Assembly (NCBI GenBank): GCA_030150585.1
Contig: JASLFM010000136.1
Span: 1-6,339 of the forward strand
Origin: Acidovorax sp.
GTDB taxonomy: Bacteria; Pseudomonadota; Gammaproteobacteria; Burkholderiales; Burkholderiaceae_C
DNA length: 6,339 nucleotides
Reading direction: 5' to 3'
The notes under the pieces are model-generated. The model made no database searches. It worked only from the letters and a program-made list of their open reading frames with translations, and had not been told where the DNA came from. Positions 1-5,465 of this stretch are shown one piece after another. Every line of letters begins with the position of its first letter. The first letter of the stretch is position 1. Position numbers and translations under genes: made by a program.

Positions 1-384
1 GCCGTCCTGGTAGGGAAGGGTCTCGCCGTGCAGCTTGTCGCACGCGCCCGCATAGAACTCGAAGTAGCGCGCCAGCGCGAGCGCATCGGCGCGAGCCTGC
101 TTGGTGGGCTTGCCGCAGTCGCGCTGCTCCAGCGCCGCCAGCTCCTCGGCGTGCTCGGCCACCTTGGCCGACAAGCGCATGAGCAGACGCCCGCGGTCGG
201 CCGCGCTCAGCTTGCGCCACACCAGGTCGTAGCATTGGCGCGCGGCGTGCACGGCCGCGTCGATGTCCTCGGCGCTGCCGCGCTGGATTTCGTCAAAGGG
301 CTGGCCGTCGGACGGGTCGATCACCGCGATCGTGCGGCCGGACGTGGAGGGCTGGGCGGCGTTGGCGATGTAGTGGAATTGCAT
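1..384 (-). CDS. Aldehyde dehydrogenase family protein, N-terminal 128 residues (runs off the left edge)
   Basis: The frame begins at an ATG and stays open to the window edge, giving exactly 128 codons. The visible part reads like the N-terminal region of an NAD(P)-dependent aldehyde dehydrogenase. It has a strand with TIAVIDPSDGQPFDEI, then GSAEDIDAAVHAAR, a helix with RGRLLMRLSAKVAEHAEELA, LEQRDCGKPTKQAR, and ARYFEFYAGACDKLHGETLP. This order (NPATGE-like segment, AVxAAR helix, E-x-x-D-x-GKP, R-Y-aggADK-l-G) is characteristic of the family. These enzymes oxidise an aldehyde to the acid in the cytoplasm. The catalytic Cys and Glu and most of the Rossmann fold lie outside the window, so the substrate cannot be named. 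No clear Shine-Dalgarno sequence precedes the ATG, and an in-frame TTG six codons upstream is a weaker alternative start. The family call is firm; the subfamily is open. Confidence 0.93.
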   Translation of the reverse strand, partial: MQFHYIANAAQPSTSGRTIAVIDPSDGQPFDEIQRGSAEDIDAAVHAARQCYDLVWRKLSAADRGRLLMRLSAKVAEHAEELAALEQRDCGKPTKQARADALALARYFEFYAGACDKLHGETLPYQDG

Positions 385-414
385 GGGTTGATGGTGTTGC
401 AAAAATCGGACTGT

Positions 415-435
415 AGTGCTTTACCAGTCAGCACT
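415..435. repeat. Inverted repeat AGTGCT-N9-AGCACT upstream of the aldehyde dehydrogenase
   Basis: Two perfect 6-bp arms are separated by 9 bp, 31 to 51 bp upstream of the aldehyde dehydrogenase start codon. The position would suit an operator or a leader hairpin. I see no convincing -35/-10 pair to anchor it, so a regulatory role is only a guess. Confidence 0.3.
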
Positions 436-477
436 CTTTGCTCTCGTATCGATAGCGGAAGAACACACCCGACCGGA

Positions 478-496
478 CCTTGCCCGGCGGGCAAGG
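478..496 (-). terminator. Stem-loop just downstream of the amidohydrolase stop codon
   Basis: An 8-bp perfect GC-rich stem (CCTTGCCC / GGGCAAGG) with a 3-nt loop begins 7 nt past the amidohydrolase stop codon. On the minus strand the stem is not followed by a clean run of T, only by a mixed stretch with GTTCTT about 15 nt later. It is probably a terminator or 3'-end-stabilising hairpin, but not a textbook intrinsic terminator. Confidence 0.5.
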
Positions 497-503
497 CTGC
501 GGG

Positions 504-1979
504 TCACAGCGTGTTCTTGTGCACGACGCCGTCCTTCATGATCAGGCGCAGGTTCTGCTGCGGATCGGCCAGGAAGTCGAGGCTGGTGGAGGGGTTGCCA
601 TCGGCCACGAGGAGGTCGGCGAACGCACCGGGCGCAATGCGGCCCAGCGAGCGTGGGTAGGGGTTGCGCTCGCCCGACAGGGCCAGGAGCTCGCCGTTCG
701 TGCCCGTGGCCTGGCCCAGCAGCGTGAGCGGGTCGTAGAAGCGCGTGAGCTTGGCCAGCTGCCTGCCCTGCGTGGGCGTGTTCTTCGCGTTGAACAGGAT
801 GTCCGTGCCCCAGCCGGTCTTGACGCCGTGCTTCTGTGCCAACTCGTAGGCCCGTGCGGTACCCAGTGCCACCTGTCGTTGGCTTTCGCGCCGCGCCGCA
901 TCGGGGTACTGGTTGCTGTCCTCGTCCTGCAGGAAGGGCTGCAGGCTCCACCACACGCCTTCGGCCTGCATCATGCGCACGGTGGCTTCGTCGGCCAGCT
1001 GGCCGTGCTCGATGCTCTTCACGCCGGCCTTGATCGCGCGCTGGATGCCCTTGGGCGTGTACACGTGCGCCATCACGTAGGTGTTCCAGTCCGCCGCGGC
1101 CTCCACGCCCGCACGCAGTTCGCGCTCGGTGAACTGCGTGCTGTCCAGCGGATCGTAGAGCGAGGCCACGCCGCCGCCGGCGAGCATCTTGATCTGCGAG
1201 GCGCCCAGCATGAGCTGCTCACGCACGCGGCGCAACACCTCGGCCTCGCCGTCGGCGATCATGGACACGCCCACCCGCTCGACCAGGCTCAGCGGCTCGT
1301 TGGCCGCGCGTGGCAGGTCGCTGCGCAGGCGGAAGTCACCGTGGCCCGAGGTCTGCGAGATCATCGCCCCGCTCGGGTAAATGCGCGGCCCTGCAATCAT
1401 GCCCTCGTCGATGGCGCGCTTGAGCGCGAAGGCCGGCCCGCCCGCATCGCGCACCGAGGTAAAGCCGCGCAGCAGCGTGCGCTGCGCCTCCTGCGCCGCG
1501 GCCAGGTACAGGTAGCCCAGGTCGGCCGTCATGGCCGTCGTCTGTGCAATGGCGGCCAGCATGGTGTGCCAGTGCGTGTCGATGAGTCCCGGCATCAGCA
1601 GCTTGCCCTGGCAGTCGATCACCAGGGCGCCCTCCACCTTCTCGGCAGCCGGCGGCAGGGCCGCAATCACCTTGCCTTGCACCAGCACCTGCACGCCTTC
1701 GCGCACGGCCTTGCCCGAGCCGTCGAAGAGCCGCAGGTTGGTGAAGAGCAGCGGTCGGTCGGCTGCCTTGGGAGGCGGGGAGGCCGCGTCCGCCGCCTGC
1801 GCGATGGCAAAGGGCGCCAACATGGCCGCCGCGCCGCCCAGGAACATGCGGCGAGACAGGTCGGCCATCACCCGTTCGTACAGCAGGTGGCAGACCACGC
1901 TGCCGCAGGTGCAAGCCCGGGGCCGGATGGGCCCCCGTGTCCAGGGCAGATCGCGTGAATGGGCCTGGGCTGGTTGCAT
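504..1979 (-). CDS. Metal-dependent amidohydrolase with Tat signal (imidazolonepropionase/Xaa-Pro dipeptidase-like group)
   Basis: This is a 491-residue amidohydrolase-superfamily TIM-barrel enzyme. Visible metal and active-site residues are H136 and H138 (DTHWH), K264 (SQIKML, candidate carboxylated lysine), H305 (MAHVYT), H325 (IEHGQ) and D393 (GTD). The SGHGDFR segment around H213 and the C-terminal GRIAPGAFADLLVADGNP strand fit the group of metal-dependent hydrolases that includes imidazolonepropionase-like enzymes and secreted Xaa-Pro/Xaa-Arg dipeptidases. A hydrolase of dipeptides or N-acyl amino acids is therefore plausible, but the substrate is unproven. Residues 42-47 read SRRMFL, a twin-arginine motif, followed by an Ala-rich hydrophobic stretch and an AQA or ADA cleavage site near residues 62-65, so export in folded form is expected. 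Start choice: the ATG used here has a strong AAGGAG six bases upstream. A second in-frame ATG at 1868 (giving 454 residues) would put the Tat motif at the usual distance from the N-terminus but lacks a ribosome-binding site. A stem-loop follows the stop codon. Confidence 0.9.
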   Translation of the reverse strand: MQPAQAHSRDLPWTRGPIRPRACTCGSVVCHLLYERVMADLSRRMFLGGAAAMLAPFAIAQAADAASPPPKAADRPLLFTNLRLFDGSGKAVREGVQVLVQGKVIAALPPAAEKVEGALVIDCQGKLLMPGLIDTHWHTMLAAIAQTTAMTADLGYLYLAAAQEAQRTLLRGFTSVRDAGGPAFALKRAIDEGMIAGPRIYPSGAMISQTSGHGDFRLRSDLPRAANEPLSLVERVGVSMIADGEAEVLRRVREQLMLGASQIKMLAGGGVASLYDPLDSTQFTERELRAGVEAAADWNTYVMAHVYTPKGIQRAIKAGVKSIEHGQLADEATVRMMQAEGVWWSLQPFLQDEDSNQYPDAARRESQRQVALGTARAYELAQKHGVKTGWGTDILFNAKNTPTQGRQLAKLTRFYDPLTLLGQATGTNGELLALSGERNPYPRSLGRIAPGAFADLLVADGNPSTSLDFLADPQQNLRLIMKDGVVHKNTL

Positions 1980-1983
1980 GCAT

Positions 1984-1991
1984 CCCTCCTT
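1984..1991 (-). promoter_or_regulatory. Strong Shine-Dalgarno (AAGGAGGG) for the amidohydrolase
   Basis: On the minus strand AAGGAG ends six bases before the ATG at 1979. Another ATG at 1983 is only two bases from it, too close for normal initiation, and it opens a different frame. This site is the main argument for the longer amidohydrolase form over the start at 1868. Confidence 0.65.
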
Positions 1992-2027
1992 GATGGGTAT
2001 TCAACGCGGTGCGCGCGTTCATGATTT

Positions 2028-2041
2028 ACCGCCGGGGCGGT
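2028..2041. repeat. Perfect palindrome ACCGCC-GG-GGCGGT in the divergent intergenic region
   Basis: Two 6-bp arms flank a 2-bp centre between the amidohydrolase (minus strand) and the secreted-protein gene (plus strand). It lies about 50 bp upstream of the amidohydrolase start, where a regulator could bind or where the leader mRNA could fold. The rest of the 1980-2192 gap shows no gene. I found no convincing promoter on the minus strand in it. On the plus strand there is a TGGACA at 2150-2155, but no good -10 at the right distance. Confidence 0.35.
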
Positions 2042-2192
2042 GTCGCTTATTTTGCGGCATGAATCGTAATATCCAGGGGAATAACCCAGCGCGACGCCAT
2101 AGGGGCCGGGCATTCGCGGCAGCGCAGTTTCTGCCGGGGCGCGGAGATATGGACATACACTCGTGTGGCATTTACAGCCCCATATTCCTGCC

Positions 2193-2597
2193 ATGAAAAA
2201 CTCTGCGATTTTCTTCTCCGCGGCCGCTGTTTTGGGCGTGGTATGCGGCGGCGCGCCGGTCAGCGTATCGGCCGCATCCCCGCTGTTCCTGAATGGCACC
2301 ATAACCGCCCGCCTTCCCGCCAAGGATCTGCCAGCCTTCCGCAAGGCGGTGCGCGAAGTGCTCGACGGCGCAGCAGACCAGTCCACCACTCAGTGGAGCA
2401 GCGTGCATGGCGCACCCCACCGCCCCCTGCGGGTGGCCCTCACGCCGTTGCAGACGGTCCAGACCGGCACAGCCGGCACGTGCCGCTTGCTGAGCGCCGA
2501 TGTGAGCCAGCTCCAGGCAACAGAGAAGTGGCAGTTCTGGTTCTGCAAGCAGGGCGATGGCCAGTGGAAGGCCAGCGGCAGCCAAGCCCCACGTTGA
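2193..2597 (+). CDS. Small secreted protein, possibly related to the C-terminal domain of RT0821/Lpp0805-type surface proteins
   Basis: This 134-residue protein has a clear Sec signal peptide: MKNS, a hydrophobic core at about residues 5-20, and a likely cleavage after SVSA near residue 27. The mature part of about 107 residues contains DLPAFRKAVREVLDGAADQST, a Cys at 97 (TCRLL), then WQFWFC with a Cys at 118, and GDGQW ending near 125. The order (helix with a small-residue end, C-R-x-L, W-x-F-x-C then G-x-W) resembles the C-terminal domain of rickettsial and Legionella surface-protein families. I offer that as a resemblance only. The two cysteines probably form a disulphide in the periplasm. 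The start at 2193 is preferred over an in-frame ATG ten codons upstream because it places the signal peptide at the N-terminus. No strong ribosome-binding site is seen. The function is unknown. Confidence 0.8.
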   Translation: MKNSAIFFSAAAVLGVVCGGAPVSVSAASPLFLNGTITARLPAKDLPAFRKAVREVLDGAADQSTTQWSSVHGAPHRPLRVALTPLQTVQTGTAGTCRLLSADVSQLQATEKWQFWFCKQGDGQWKASGSQAPR

Positions 2598-2611
2598 GTG
2601 AAACGGGGCTT
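2584..2611. terminator. Hairpin between convergent genes, possible bidirectional terminator
   Basis: AAGCCCC and GGGGCTT form perfect 7-bp arms around a 14-nt loop that spans the stop codon of the secreted-protein gene. The structure lies between two convergent genes whose stop codons are 26 bp apart. Only two or three T follow on either strand and the loop is long, so termination efficiency is doubtful. Confidence 0.4.
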
Positions 2612-2623
2612 TGGCTCTGGTCG

Positions 2624-2926
2624 CTACATGCTACGGGTGAAGCCGCCCGTGGGGGTGATCGGCAGCAGCCGGGGAGGCCCGGCAAGTAGCGTGGAGAAGG
2701 CGTCTAGCGCCTCGCGCACGTACGTGCTGCCCATGTGCGCATCCGCCGCCGCCTGGCTAGCGTATCGCTCGTAGAGCACGATATGGTCCGGGTCCGCGGC
2801 CGAATGGTGGATCAGATAGGCTACGGCGCCCGATTCCAGGCGGGTGCGTTCGTGCAGCCGCTCTAGCTGGGCGAGAACAGCGGGGCCTTGGCCGGGGTGT
2901 GCGTGGAGTTCGACGAGGTAGATCAT
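2624..2926 (-). CDS. ABM-domain (YgiN-like) putative quinol monooxygenase
   Basis: This is a 100-residue single-domain protein of the antibiotic biosynthesis monooxygenase (dimeric alpha-beta barrel) type. The first strand IYLVELHAHPG is followed by the helix GPAVLAQLERLHERTRLESGAVAYLIH. Then come the second strand pair with DPDHIVLYERYASQAAADAHMGSTYVREALDAF and a short C-terminal tail. The E-R-Y-x-x-x-x-A-x-x-x-H pattern (residues 58-69) is the usual ABM/YgiN signature. Such proteins are cofactor-less monooxygenases acting on quinols or aromatic compounds, or are uncharacterised. The start codon chosen is the ATG that begins the first strand; a TTG six codons upstream is an alternative, and neither has a good ribosome-binding site. 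It lies 14 bp after the stop of the dehydrogenase remnant on the same strand, so the two were probably one transcript. Substrate unknown. Confidence 0.85.
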   Translation of the reverse strand: MIYLVELHAHPGQGPAVLAQLERLHERTRLESGAVAYLIHHSAADPDHIVLYERYASQAAADAHMGSTYVREALDAFSTLLAGPPRLLPITPTGGFTRSM

Positions 2927-2940
2927 GGCGGTGGCGAGGT

Positions 2941-3168
2941 TCAAGATTGCAGGGAGACGGATAGGGGTTGGTAGCGTTCGCAGTGCAGCGCCCAGGCCTG
3001 CGGGTTGACGAATGCGCGCGACACTTCGTCCACCGTGCCCAGACGCATGGCGCGCGCTGCCGGCCGTGATGCCCGCGCAGTGCGGCGTGGCTATCAGCCC
3101 TTCGAGACCCCGAGCGGGCTGGCCGCATCGAGCCCAGTCTTGATCGTCTGAAGCAAGCGAGGGGGCAT
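2941..3168 (-). pseudogene. Remnant of a D-2-hydroxyacid dehydrogenase, deleted and frameshifted
   Basis: A start codon at 3168 has GGAG five bases upstream, but its frame stops after 24 codons (ends SPLGVSKG, then TGA). In a second frame, overlapping that stop, the sequence reads ARGLEGLIATPHCAGITAG. This is the C-terminal signature of D-isomer-specific 2-hydroxyacid dehydrogenases (TPHxAGxT, whose His is the catalytic acid/base of the family). After a run of GC dinucleotides near 3048-3057 the reading shifts to a third frame, MRLGTVDEVSRAFVNP..., which continues to a TGA at 2941-2943. Normal members have about 300-330 residues. Here only about 75 codons remain, so the nucleotide-binding domain is gone. 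At least two frame changes make a functional product very unlikely. It sits just downstream of a strong promoter and just upstream of the ABM gene. The family call rests on the short C-terminal motif plus the following VDEV helix. Confidence 0.65.
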
Positions 3169-3177
3169 GGTGTCTCC
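3169..3177 (-). promoter_or_regulatory. Ribosome-binding site GGAG of the dehydrogenase remnant
   Basis: GGAGACACC precedes the ATG at 3168 with a 5-nt spacer. It shows that the start of the decayed gene is original, and that the damage lies downstream of it. Confidence 0.55.
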
Positions 3178-3217
3178 ATAGGTTGATCCGGTTCTGGAAG
3201 AGCCGTTGTGTTTGGCG

Positions 3218-3239
3218 TTTCGTTTGTGCTGAAACGAAA
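3218..3239. repeat. Inverted repeat TTTCGTTT-N6-AAACGAAA over the -10/start region
   Basis: Two perfect 8-bp arms are separated by 6 bp. The structure overlaps the -10 box of the dehydrogenase-remnant promoter by two bases and covers the predicted transcription start on the minus strand. It is AT-rich in GC-rich surroundings and symmetric, as expected of an operator. It differs from the TGATCAATTGA element next to it, so it may bind a different regulator or a second dimer. A hairpin in the 5' end of the transcript is the alternative. Confidence 0.5.
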
Positions 3240-3266
3240 TTTAGTGATCAATTGAACAATTGTCAA
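3238..3266 (-). promoter_or_regulatory. Sigma70-type promoter of the dehydrogenase remnant/ABM unit
   Basis: On the minus strand a perfect -35 box TTGACA (3266-3261) is followed by a 17-bp spacer and a -10 box TAAATT (3243-3238). Transcription would begin near 3231, about 60 nt upstream of the remnant's start codon. It is the best promoter match in the window. Confidence 0.7.
3245..3255. promoter_or_regulatory. Putative TetR operator 1 (TGATCAATTGA)
   Basis: This 11-bp element lies wholly inside the 17-bp spacer of the promoter for the dehydrogenase remnant. It contains two overlapping palindromes, TGATCA and TCAATTGA. Its exact reverse complement occurs in the spacer of the tetR promoter at 4211-4221. 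I saw no third copy in the window. Its location predicts repression by blocking RNA polymerase. Confidence 0.6.
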
Positions 3267-3288
3267 CAAGAGGTGGGGAGAGATTCCT

Positions 3289-3303
3289 ATCGCCAATGGC
3301 GAT
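3289..3303. repeat. 15-bp palindrome ATCGCCA-A-TGGCGAT
   Basis: Perfect 7-bp arms flank a single central base, 22 bp upstream of the -35 box of the remnant's promoter. It could be a regulator site or part of the tetR 3' end region. The surrounding stretch 3267-3424 holds no gene that I can support. Confidence 0.3.
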
Positions 3304-3424
3304 GCATCTGATCGCCACCGGAGGCGGGCAGGGCTGCGCCACGCGCGCGATGCCGCGTGGATCGATCAGGATGGGAAAGGGGCGGACGAGGGCCTGGGCG
3401 CACGCCCTGGCGGTGCCTGTGCGC

Positions 3425-4165
3425 TCAGCCCGGCTGGGTGCGGCTGCGGCGCACCGGGGCCTTGCGCGTGCGTGTGATCAGGTGGTGGGAGAGGGGCTTC
3501 TGGACGCCGTCGAAGAACACTTCCACCGTCGCGCGGATGTGTTCGTCGAGGCTGTCGGGCACGGGGGTCTGGTAAATCCACTTGCGCACGCCGAAGTAGA
3601 CCATGCGGCCGATGATGCCGAAGGCGAGCTCGACCTCGAACTCGGAAATCGGCAGTTCCTGCGCCGAGGGCAGATCGAACTCGTGCCGCATCTCGCGGCA
3701 GATGGGCAGCAGCACGCGTTCACGCACGTTGGCGAGGAAGTGCTTGTTCATGTCGGCGCCTTTGAGGCCTGCGAAGAAGAAGACGCGGATCCAGTCGCGG
3801 TCCAGCGTGGTGCGCGCGTAGTCGGAGAAGAACTCCAGCAGGCGCTCCTTCAGGGGCTTGGCCCTGTCGATGATCATCTGCTCCCACATGGGGTTCCAGC
3901 GGCCGACGAAAATCTCGCGGTAGACCCGCTCGATCAGCAGTTCCTTGCTCGGGAAGTAGCGGAACAGCAGCGACTGCGTGACGCCCAGCTCCTGCGCCAA
4001 TGTGCGCGTGTCTCCGCTGAAGCCATGGTCCGAGAAATAGCGGATGGCGCCAGAGACTATGAGTTGCTCGCGCTGCTCCGGGCGCAGCCGGATACGCTTC
4101 TTCTCCTCCGGCGCGGCTTGGGTTGTGGGTGGTGGTCCATCAGTGGACTTGGAGGGTTTTTTCAT
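3425..4165 (-). CDS. TetR/AcrR-family transcriptional regulator
   Basis: This 246-residue protein has a charged, probably disordered N-terminal extension of about 30 residues (KKPSKSTDGPPP...). A TetR_N DNA-binding domain follows at about residues 34-81: IVSGAIRYFSDHGFSGDTRTLAQELGV, then TQSLLFRYFPSKELLIERVY. The G-F-S-x-x-T-x-x-L-A-x-E-L-G-V-T-x-S-L-L-F-R-Y-F-P-S-K pattern is diagnostic of the family. The rest (residues 82-246) is the helical ligand-binding and dimerisation domain, ending in a basic tail (TRTRKAPVRRSR). Members usually repress neighbouring genes and themselves until a small ligand binds. Here a TTGAAA/TTAAAT promoter upstream carries the same 11-bp element as the promoter downstream, so autorepression plus control of the dehydrogenase/ABM unit is likely. 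The start ATG has no obvious Shine-Dalgarno sequence, but nothing better is available because the domain begins soon after. The ligand is unknown, perhaps a hydroxy- or keto-acid given the neighbour. Confidence 0.93.
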   Translation of the reverse strand: MKKPSKSTDGPPPTTQAAPEEKKRIRLRPEQREQLIVSGAIRYFSDHGFSGDTRTLAQELGVTQSLLFRYFPSKELLIERVYREIFVGRWNPMWEQMIIDRAKPLKERLLEFFSDYARTTLDRDWIRVFFFAGLKGADMNKHFLANVRERVLLPICREMRHEFDLPSAQELPISEFEVELAFGIIGRMVYFGVRKWIYQTPVPDSLDEHIRATVEVFFDGVQKPLSHHLITRTRKAPVRRSRTQPG

Positions 4166-4201
4166 GTGGGTTGCGGCTGGAGGGATGATGGTTGGTATTT
4201 T

Positions 4202-4230
4202 ATTTAAAGGTCAATTGATCATTATTTCAA
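4202..4230 (-). promoter_or_regulatory. Promoter of the tetR gene
   Basis: On the minus strand TTGAAA (4230-4225), a 17-bp spacer and TTAAAT (4207-4202) make a plausible sigma70 promoter. It would give a leader of about 30 nt before the ATG at 4165. The local AT-richness contrasts with the GC-rich surroundings. Confidence 0.55.
4211..4221. promoter_or_regulatory. Putative TetR operator 2 (TCAATTGATCA)
   Basis: This is the exact reverse complement of the 11-bp element at 3245-3255. It sits inside the -35/-10 spacer of the tetR promoter, the expected position for autorepression. It is also about 110 bp upstream of the divergent PLP-enzyme gene, so that gene could be affected too. Confidence 0.6.
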
Positions 4231-4331
4231 AAAGGGCGACGCGCGTTTCCGCATGGCTGTGGTGACGCAATGGCATCAATGCCCCCGCGCCCATCGGCTA
4301 CCCTCGGCAGCCCAGCATATTCCCTCTTGCG

Positions 4332-5465
4332 ATGCACTACCTCAACCACGCCGCTTGCGGCCCGCTTTCCGACACCGTGCTCCATGCCATGCAGGGCCAC
4401 ATGCGGCGCGAGCAGGAACTCGGCGCCTACGGCGCGGCCCGGGAGGCGCAGGCCGGCATCGCGGCCGTGTATGAGGGCATTGCCGCGGCCATCCACGCGG
4501 CGCCCGGGGACATCGCTCTCACCCATGGCAACAGCGAGGGCTGGGGTCGCGTGGTGGGCGCCATGGACTGGAGCGGTGGCGGGCGCATCCTGGTGCCGCG
4601 CAGCGAGTGGGGCGGCAACCTGGGGGGGCTGATGCAGTTGTCCGACCAGCATGGCGTGCGGGTGGAAGAGCTTCCCTGCGACCCCGATGGCGCCGTGGAC
4701 CTTGATGCGCTCGAAGCGCTGCTGCGCACCCCCGCGAGCCTGGTGGCGCTGACGTGGATGCCAGCCAACGGCCCGCTGGTGCAACCGGCCGAGGCCGTGG
4801 GTGCGCTGTGTGCGCGGCATGGCGTGCCCCTGCTCGTGGACGCGGCCCAGGCGGTGGGCCAGTGGCCCGTGGATGTGCGGCGCCTGCAGTGCGCCGCGCT
4901 CACCGCGCCGGGCCGCAAGTGGCTGCGGGGCCCGCGCGGCACGGGCTTCGTCTACGTCCACCCGGCGTTTCTGCCGCGCCTGCGCCCGCTGTGCGCGGAC
5001 CATCTCTCGCGCCTCTGGCAGGCGGGCAACACCTGGGCCTACCGCGAGGATGCGCGGCGACTGGAGCTGTCCGAAGCCTCGGTGGCGCTGCGACTGGGCC
5101 TGGGCGCGGCGGTTGAAGACTGGAGCGCGCTCGGCATCGAGCACATCCGGCACGAGATCGCGCAGCGCGCCGAATGGCTGCGCGATGCGCTGGACGCGCT
5201 GCCCGGCGTGCGCGCCCACCGGGCTGGGCGGCACGGTACCAGCGGCATCGTGACCCTCGAATGCGCCAGCCATTCCGCTGCCGCACTGCACCAGGGTCTG
5301 CAGGCGCGCGGCGTGGAGGCGGCGCTCAGTCCCATTGCCTTCACCCCGTGGGACATGCAGGCGCGCGGGCTCAGCGCGGTGCTGCGACTGTCGGCGGGGC
5401 ACGATACGCCGTGGGAGAGCCTTCAACACAGCGTGGATGCGCTGAGGGACACCATCGAAGGCTGA
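4332..5465 (+). CDS. Class V-fold PLP-dependent aminotransferase / cysteine desulfurase-like enzyme
   Basis: This 377-residue fold-type I PLP enzyme begins with YLNHAACGPLSD, the usual N-terminal substrate-pocket strand of the class V group. THGNSEGWGRV (residues 64-74) is the cofactor phosphate loop region. D170 and Q173 in LLVDAAQAVGQWPVDV contact the PLP ring, and K196 in APGRKWLRGPRGTGF is the Schiff-base lysine. LRLSAGHDT (351-359) supplies the expected C-terminal arginine. All key residues are present and the length is normal, so it should be active in the cytoplasm. No clear desulfurase catalytic-cysteine loop is evident. That leaves an aminotransferase, an isopenicillin N epimerase-like enzyme or a C-S lyase (EgtE-type) as possibilities that sequence alone does not separate. 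It is transcribed divergently from tetR across a 166-bp shared region. No strong ribosome-binding site precedes the ATG. Confidence 0.9.
   Translation: MHYLNHAACGPLSDTVLHAMQGHMRREQELGAYGAAREAQAGIAAVYEGIAAAIHAAPGDIALTHGNSEGWGRVVGAMDWSGGGRILVPRSEWGGNLGGLMQLSDQHGVRVEELPCDPDGAVDLDALEALLRTPASLVALTWMPANGPLVQPAEAVGALCARHGVPLLVDAAQAVGQWPVDVRRLQCAALTAPGRKWLRGPRGTGFVYVHPAFLPRLRPLCADHLSRLWQAGNTWAYREDARRLELSEASVALRLGLGAAVEDWSALGIEHIRHEIAQRAEWLRDALDALPGVRAHRAGRHGTSGIVTLECASHSAAALHQGLQARGVEAALSPIAFTPWDMQARGLSAVLRLSAGHDTPWESLQHSVDALRDTIEG

Noticed and set aside
480..1958. Long plus-strand open frame (492 codons) opposite the amidohydrolase
   Set aside because: It is the antisense shadow of a high-GC gene. 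The product is rich in His, Arg, Gly and Ala with no recognisable domain, while the minus strand encodes a clear amidohydrolase.
1336..2022. Minus-strand frame of 228 codons overlapping the amidohydrolase start
   Set aside because: It is out of frame with the amidohydrolase, has low-complexity content and no ribosome-binding site at a proper distance.
2757..3296. Minus-strand frame of 179 codons spanning the remnant and part of the ABM gene
   Set aside because: Its start lies upstream of the promoter -35 box, the translation matches nothing recognisable, and it overlaps the ABM gene in another frame.
3393..3411. GGGCG-CA-CGCCC hairpin past the tetR stop codon
   Set aside because: The stem is short, the loop is only 2 to 4 nt and no T-run follows, so I did not call a terminator.
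3260..4207. Plus-strand open frame (315 codons) across tetR
   Set aside because: It overlaps the clear TetR gene on the other strand as well as both operator-promoter regions, and it has no family features.
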